Positions 15,901-18,134 of a DNA stretch of 18,134 bases are shown here, in pieces. The notes below the pieces were generated by a model. That model saw nothing but the letters and a program-made list of their open reading frames with translations, did not search any database and was not told the origin of the DNA. The position numbers and the translations under genes were made by a program. Every line of letters starts with the position of its first letter. Position 1 is the first letter of the stretch. The stretch is from an uncultured Ruminococcus sp. (lineage in GTDB: Bacteria; Bacillota; Clostridia; Oscillospirales; Acutalibacteraceae), in contig CACYDD010000012.1 of the NCBI GenBank assembly GCA_902773065.1, positions 1 through 18,134 on the forward strand. The letters are read 5' to 3'.

Positions 15901-16130
15901 TGCATCGGATACACGCCACATTCTTTCAAAAAGGCTTTTACCGATATGGAATCTTTGTAATATTGGTTATAACATTGACAGATCCATTCCAAAAAAGGTG
16001 CGTAAGCCCCGTGCATATCATTCATGGCATATTCGTGATACAAAAAGATTTTATTTTCCGTGTCTTTCACATCAGCAAGAATTTCCTGTTCAGAAATATC
16101 GAGTGTGTTATAATGTTTAATAAATATCAC
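12906..16130 (-). CDS. TPR-GAF-GGDEF protein with degenerate STAND-like N-terminus (diguanylate cyclase)
   Basis: The 1074 residues read: about 1-190, a STAND/MalT-type NTPase remnant where the Walker B position reads L-I-M-I-L-S-K-F-H and no Walker A is seen; about 230-690, helical TPR-like repeats; about 735-890, a GAF-like domain; about 905-1074, GGDEF. The GGDEF core is intact (D-L-D-N-F, N-D-T-F-G-H, R-Y-G-G-D-E-F near 976-982), so it should make c-di-GMP from GTP. The R-x-x-D inhibitory site is absent (K-N-K-G there). No membrane segment is seen. In-frame GTG 16128-16130 is the only possible start, because TAA lies just upstream. A better start (ATG 16190-16192) is in another frame and joins this one if a single A is added at 16132-16135, which suggests a frameshifted 5' end. 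Confidence 0.88.
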   Translation of the reverse strand: MIFIKHYNTLDISEQEILADVKDTENKIFLYHEYAMNDMHGAYAPFLEWICQCYNQYYKDSISVKAFLKECGVYPMHIEPLAGLISHNICTRQEDVMYFEIQHETDRMIQNLTGILEYISKQQHLIMILSKFHMAPYSTVQLLKKIMDKTMNIHVIVMYNDEFRIADYKKRIWDDLILVSEERDLQLDWGSMDSQRTIDVQDEFWFDNNKKQEYFRKLTNMYHTFALEDAYYYMGDILYRMDEKTIWLTKEEQVTFLLLAAMIDMNLGHTNHALVICDKLTSLGAGEGEEPIIRYRYYYTFARARMILSQSKHVEVYCRKCIEIATEAGDEYLVCKAEVLLWSSRCGIGKDIFEYNFCDEIDVNVLDKAKKFGFTNFLAYLYVFGFENDKESIQKIVRNEEEPYYFNLGIQTGTALENDNFLMNAYMKNIILYSRYGYHTYVRRMYEKRLAVLRRPNPLREAHGFAGLGYNSIILEDFEKAHDYLVRSVCNLAELEKPDDVMNSLYNLALDYFVAEAYENAIRVIDLIFKMMKELGHRSINACSTTKLYSMIAISCYYQEEYYNSYYYLSKMEVLVEHMLKVLRENHEGEWDEDLLLYHLVKGMLYNYENRSELCQREFDAVRKYMNSASGAMFFTFPVLALEQAVLYRKMQRNKEADRVLSEAIAYCDKEGFQRKKQKLQYFMENGTRQKEPLLAETAQLPVAHMLQTARQAGTQNRLVKRENDIKFLTVLQETISRENMTTDDLFRNTSAVLKNSYNLDEIIILRRKDGKHTVMCEGENPFDRTEEVDEIFEFFRSYKQAFLSNRTDKNFERFLPLMQPFGEKYIMTMIGIPIMEHSGIETVLLACIKIKRRSVGSRILPGEDDLGILKFAFSQFCEMMRRIDNRLMIEMMNQKLEQSAITDHLTGIPNRSGLSRQIDVICSQGSRKNNVILYVDLDNFKYYNDTFGHEIGDLVLVVFAEMFKKMTKNKGIPVRYGGDEFIILLYDQSESDGVRLAEEIYEEIKDGLKERIANKLNRKIDIPADKKISCSIGIASFPGGSKDVFETALNHADQMLYYVKRHGKSTYKLYTER

Positions 16131-16192
16131 ATTTTATCATGTTTTTCTACATAAGCTGCGACAATGTTTTGTACGTATGTTTTAAAATCCAT
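16127..16192 (-). CDS. 21-codon leader, probable displaced N-terminus of the GGDEF protein
   Basis: ATG 16190-16192 has a strong GGGGG ribosome site (16201-16206 region) and encodes M-D-F-K-T-Y-V-Q-N-I-V-A-A-Y-V-E-K-H-D-K-M, then TGA at 16127-16129. The stop overlaps the GTG of the large reading frame (ATGTGA). Adding one A to the four-base run at 16132-16135 would give H-D-K-N-V-I-F-I-K-H-Y, a natural continuation. Either this is a one-base deletion or sequencing error, or a leader peptide that couples translation by stop-start overlap. Confidence 0.6.
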   Translation of the reverse strand: MDFKTYVQNIVAAYVEKHDKM

Positions 16193-16315
16193 AAAACCGA
16201 TCCCCCTTTCATCAGATATTACAATCTCACAAAAAACAACTTGTGTCATTAATCTTTATTATTGATACTTTTTTCCTGAGATGATGCCTTTCTGCAAAAC
16301 GAATCATTTATTACA

Positions 16316-16343
16316 ATTATAGCATGATTTCAGTAGAAATCAA
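16316..16343 (-). promoter_or_regulatory. Candidate promoter of the GGDEF gene
   Basis: Minus-strand TTGATT (16338-16343), 16 bases, perfect TATAAT (16316-16321). The leader to ATG 16192 would be about 120 bases. The rest of the spacer 16193-16443 holds no gene. Confidence 0.45.
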
Positions 16344-16385
16344 TAGAATTATCGTTCAAAAGTTTTACAATTATTCTTATACTAC

Positions 16386-16421
16386 TTCTATTTTCAAGAA
16401 TGTCCACTATTGAGAATAGAA
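16386..16421. other. 12-bp intergenic stem-loop
   Basis: TTCTATTTTCAA (16386-16397) pairs with TTGAGAATAGAA (16410-16421) with one G-T pair, around a 12-base loop. It has no T tract and lies between the amylase terminator and the GGDEF promoter. It could be an operator or mRNA 3'-end structure. Confidence 0.45.
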
Positions 16422-16443
16422 ATACTATCAGAAATACAAAATG

Positions 16444-16467
16444 CTCCCCCGACCGGAATCGGGGGAG
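16444..16467 (-). terminator. Terminator of the amylase gene
   Basis: A perfect 9-bp GC-rich stem (16444-16452 with 16459-16467) and a 6-base loop lie 10 bases after the amylase stop. On the minus strand CATTTTGTATTT follows; on the plus strand T6 follows, so it could also stop antisense transcription. Confidence 0.8.
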
Positions 16468-16477
16468 TAGTTTTTTA

Positions 16478-18134
16478 TCAGTCGATTTTTTCAAATCTCG
16501 GCACCTGCTTGCCGTCTGCATCAACATACTGATAGAAGATTGCCGACGGTCTTGCCCATGTTTTGCCTTCGCCGCCGATTTCCTTGTAGATTACAAGTTC
16601 TTCGGAAGTTTCGCTGTCCTTGGCAAGGCAAATGAATTCATATTCTCCGCCCTTGAAGTGACGGTATTTGCCCGGTGTGCCTACTTCAGGAAGCGGTTTG
16701 AGTGTTTCTTCCTGCGGCTGTTCTTCGGGCTGTGCTGTTTCTGTCTCTTTTGCTTCGCTCTGAGCAGAAACTACAGGCTCTGACTCTGTTATATCATCAG
16801 GATATTCCGGAACACCGCCATCTGTGAGAACCAGAATTCTCGTCCCATGAGCCGGAATATGAATGTTAACATAACCATTGTTGACATCATAAGCGGTTTT
16901 GCCGTCATATACATCATACAATTTTGCACCGCCGTCAGTATTGAAACCAAGGTTATAATCGCTTGCCGAAAGGTTCACGGCAATATATACGGTTTCATTC
17001 TCAAATTTGCGCTTGAAAACAAGCTGTTCATTTCTGATAACAGTATTTTCAAAGCTTCCGTATTTCAAAGCCTTGTACTTTCTGCGGACAGCACCAAGTC
17101 TGCATACATGGCTGTAAAGCTCATTGTACTGAATATCCTCCACATTCACACACGGACGCAGCGGATAGTCATAATCCACATTGTTTTTCTGACCCTGGAT
17201 GCCCCATTCACTTCCGTAATAAACAGCAGGAACACCGGGCATGAAATATTCAACGGTATAGCAGTTTTTGATATTGTCAAATTCCTTGACCGTACTTGCA
17301 ATACGGTTCACATCGTGGTTATCAACAAAGTTATAAGTATAGATATTGTGATAGATGCCGCCGTTTGCAAACTGACGGTTGAGGGAATGTGCGATCTCGA
17401 AATAGTTGTGGTCGTTATGGGAAGAATAGATACCCTTATAACATTCATAGTTCGTGCAGGAATCGAGAAGATCGGGATTTGCCAGACGGGCATAGTCCCC
17501 GTGAATGATCTCACCCATCAGCCAGAATTCAGGATCTTTGCTCTTGCAGAAATGTCTGAGTTCTCTGAGGAAATCCTGATCCATACAGTAAGCAACATCC
17601 AGACGCAGACCGTCGATCTTGAATTTCTCCATCCACATGGCAACCGCATCAAAAATATGCTGTTTTACATCGGGATGACGCAGATTCAACTTGACAAGTT
17701 CATAATTGCCTTCCCAGCCTTCATACCAGAACGGGTCGCCCCACGGGCTACTGCCGCCGAAGTTGAGGTTCTGAAACCATGAGCAGTACGGTGAGCCTTC
17801 CTTTTTCTCCTGAATATCCTTGAATGCCCAAAAACCTCTGCCGACATGATTGAATACACCGTCAAGAACCACTCTGATACCGTTTTCATGGAGTTTGTCA
17901 CAGATTTTGGCAAAGCTCTCATTATCGCCCAGACGGTTATCAATATTGTAGTAATCGTTTGTATCATAGCCATGGGTAGTTGACATAAACACAGGACCGA
18001 AATAAACGGCATTTACATTCATTTCCTTCAGGTGCGGAATAAAATCAACGACCTTATCAAGGCGGTATTCGAGATTACCGTCATTGATCCTCGGCGCACC
18101 GCAGAAGCCGAGCGGATAGATGTGATAAAAAACA
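16478..18134 (-). CDS. GH13 alpha-amylase/neopullulanase-like enzyme fused to DUF1653 (partial, 5' end outside)
   Basis: Hydrolyses alpha-1,4 (possibly alpha-1,6) glucan links. The frame is open to the right edge: 37 codons precede the first internal ATG (18022) and include F-Y-H-I-Y-P-L-G-F, a typical start of the GH13 barrel, so only a few residues should be missing. The four GH13 regions are present: D-G-V-F-N-H, G-L-R-L-D-V-A (nucleophile Asp), L-M-G-E-I-I (acid/base Glu) and F-V-D-N-H-D. After the C-terminal beta domain comes a Glu/Pro/Thr-rich linker of about 45 residues, then G-K-Y-R-H-F-K-G-G-E-Y-E ... V-P-R-F-E, which matches DUF1653. No signal peptide is visible, though the extreme N-terminus is not seen; a cytosolic maltodextrin enzyme is likely. 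Exact subfamily not determined. Confidence 0.93.
   Translation of the reverse strand, partial: VFYHIYPLGFCGAPRINDGNLEYRLDKVVDFIPHLKEMNVNAVYFGPVFMSTTHGYDTNDYYNIDNRLGDNESFAKICDKLHENGIRVVLDGVFNHVGRGFWAFKDIQEKKEGSPYCSWFQNLNFGGSSPWGDPFWYEGWEGNYELVKLNLRHPDVKQHIFDAVAMWMEKFKIDGLRLDVAYCMDQDFLRELRHFCKSKDPEFWLMGEIIHGDYARLANPDLLDSCTNYECYKGIYSSHNDHNYFEIAHSLNRQFANGGIYHNIYTYNFVDNHDVNRIASTVKEFDNIKNCYTVEYFMPGVPAVYYGSEWGIQGQKNNVDYDYPLRPCVNVEDIQYNELYSHVCRLGAVRRKYKALKYGSFENTVIRNEQLVFKRKFENETVYIAVNLSASDYNLGFNTDGGAKLYDVYDGKTAYDVNNGYVNIHIPAHGTRILVLTDGGVPEYPDDITESEPVVSAQSEAKETETAQPEEQPQEETLKPLPEVGTPGKYRHFKGGEYEFICLAKDSETSEELVIYKEIGGEGKTWARPSAIFYQYVDADGKQVPRFEKID

Noticed and set aside
16847..17782. 311-codon open frame antisense to the amylase
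   Set aside because: It overlaps a clear GH13 gene with all catalytic motifs; no start site or known protein pattern supports it.

Overview
The window looks like a chromosomal segment of a gut Firmicute of the Oscillospiraceae, most like Ruminococcus. I infer this from moderate-to-low GC, strong GGAGG-type ribosome sites, sigma-A-like promoters, several TTG starts, and the protein types: a pyruvate kinase with an extra C-terminal phosphohistidine domain, a GH13 amylase fused to DUF1653, an Rpn/YhgA-type nuclease relic, and a large TPR-GAF-GGDEF protein. No sequence search was possible, so genus-level placement is inference.

Layout, left to right. (1) Purine synthesis on the minus strand: purC, then a spacer of about 235 bp, then the first 18 codons of purF running off the left edge. 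The spacer is bounded by a 24/26-matched inverted repeat built from a GTGTGGA heptamer. (2) pyk on the plus strand, divergent from purC, with two candidate promoters and a terminator. (3) A compact type II restriction-modification cassette with its own promoter and a strong shared terminator: a C5-cytosine methyltransferase overlapping by 4 bp a PD-(D/E)XK endonuclease that resembles the NgoBV/NlaIV family. (4) A potassium locus: a six-helix voltage-gated K+ channel with two C-terminal TrkA_C-like domains (minus strand, broken by a one-base excess in an A7 run), divergent from a trkA-trkH operon.

(5) An accessory stretch: an Rpn/YhgA-type nuclease relic with an in-frame TGA where the family has Trp and a 17-base T run, a terminator, a PIN/NYN-like putative RNase with a long charged linker, and an AIM24/TIGR00266 gene flanked by two copies of a dispersed repeat of about 50 bp. 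(6) A protein of about 1090 residues with a degenerate STAND-like NTPase region, TPR-like helices, a GAF-like region and an apparently active GGDEF domain. Its first 21 codons are in another frame, and the stop of that leader overlaps a GTG start. (7) A GH13 alpha-glucan hydrolase with a C-terminal DUF1653 domain, running off the right edge.

The genes fall into functional blocks rather than one pathway: purine synthesis, glycolysis and starch use; K+ homeostasis (the pyruvate kinase also carries the Glu of K+-dependent enzymes); DNA defence; and cyclic-dinucleotide signalling. Two frameshifts in short homopolymers, one nonsense codon and one T17 tract make sequence accuracy a real question here, and raw-read checks come first for those sites.
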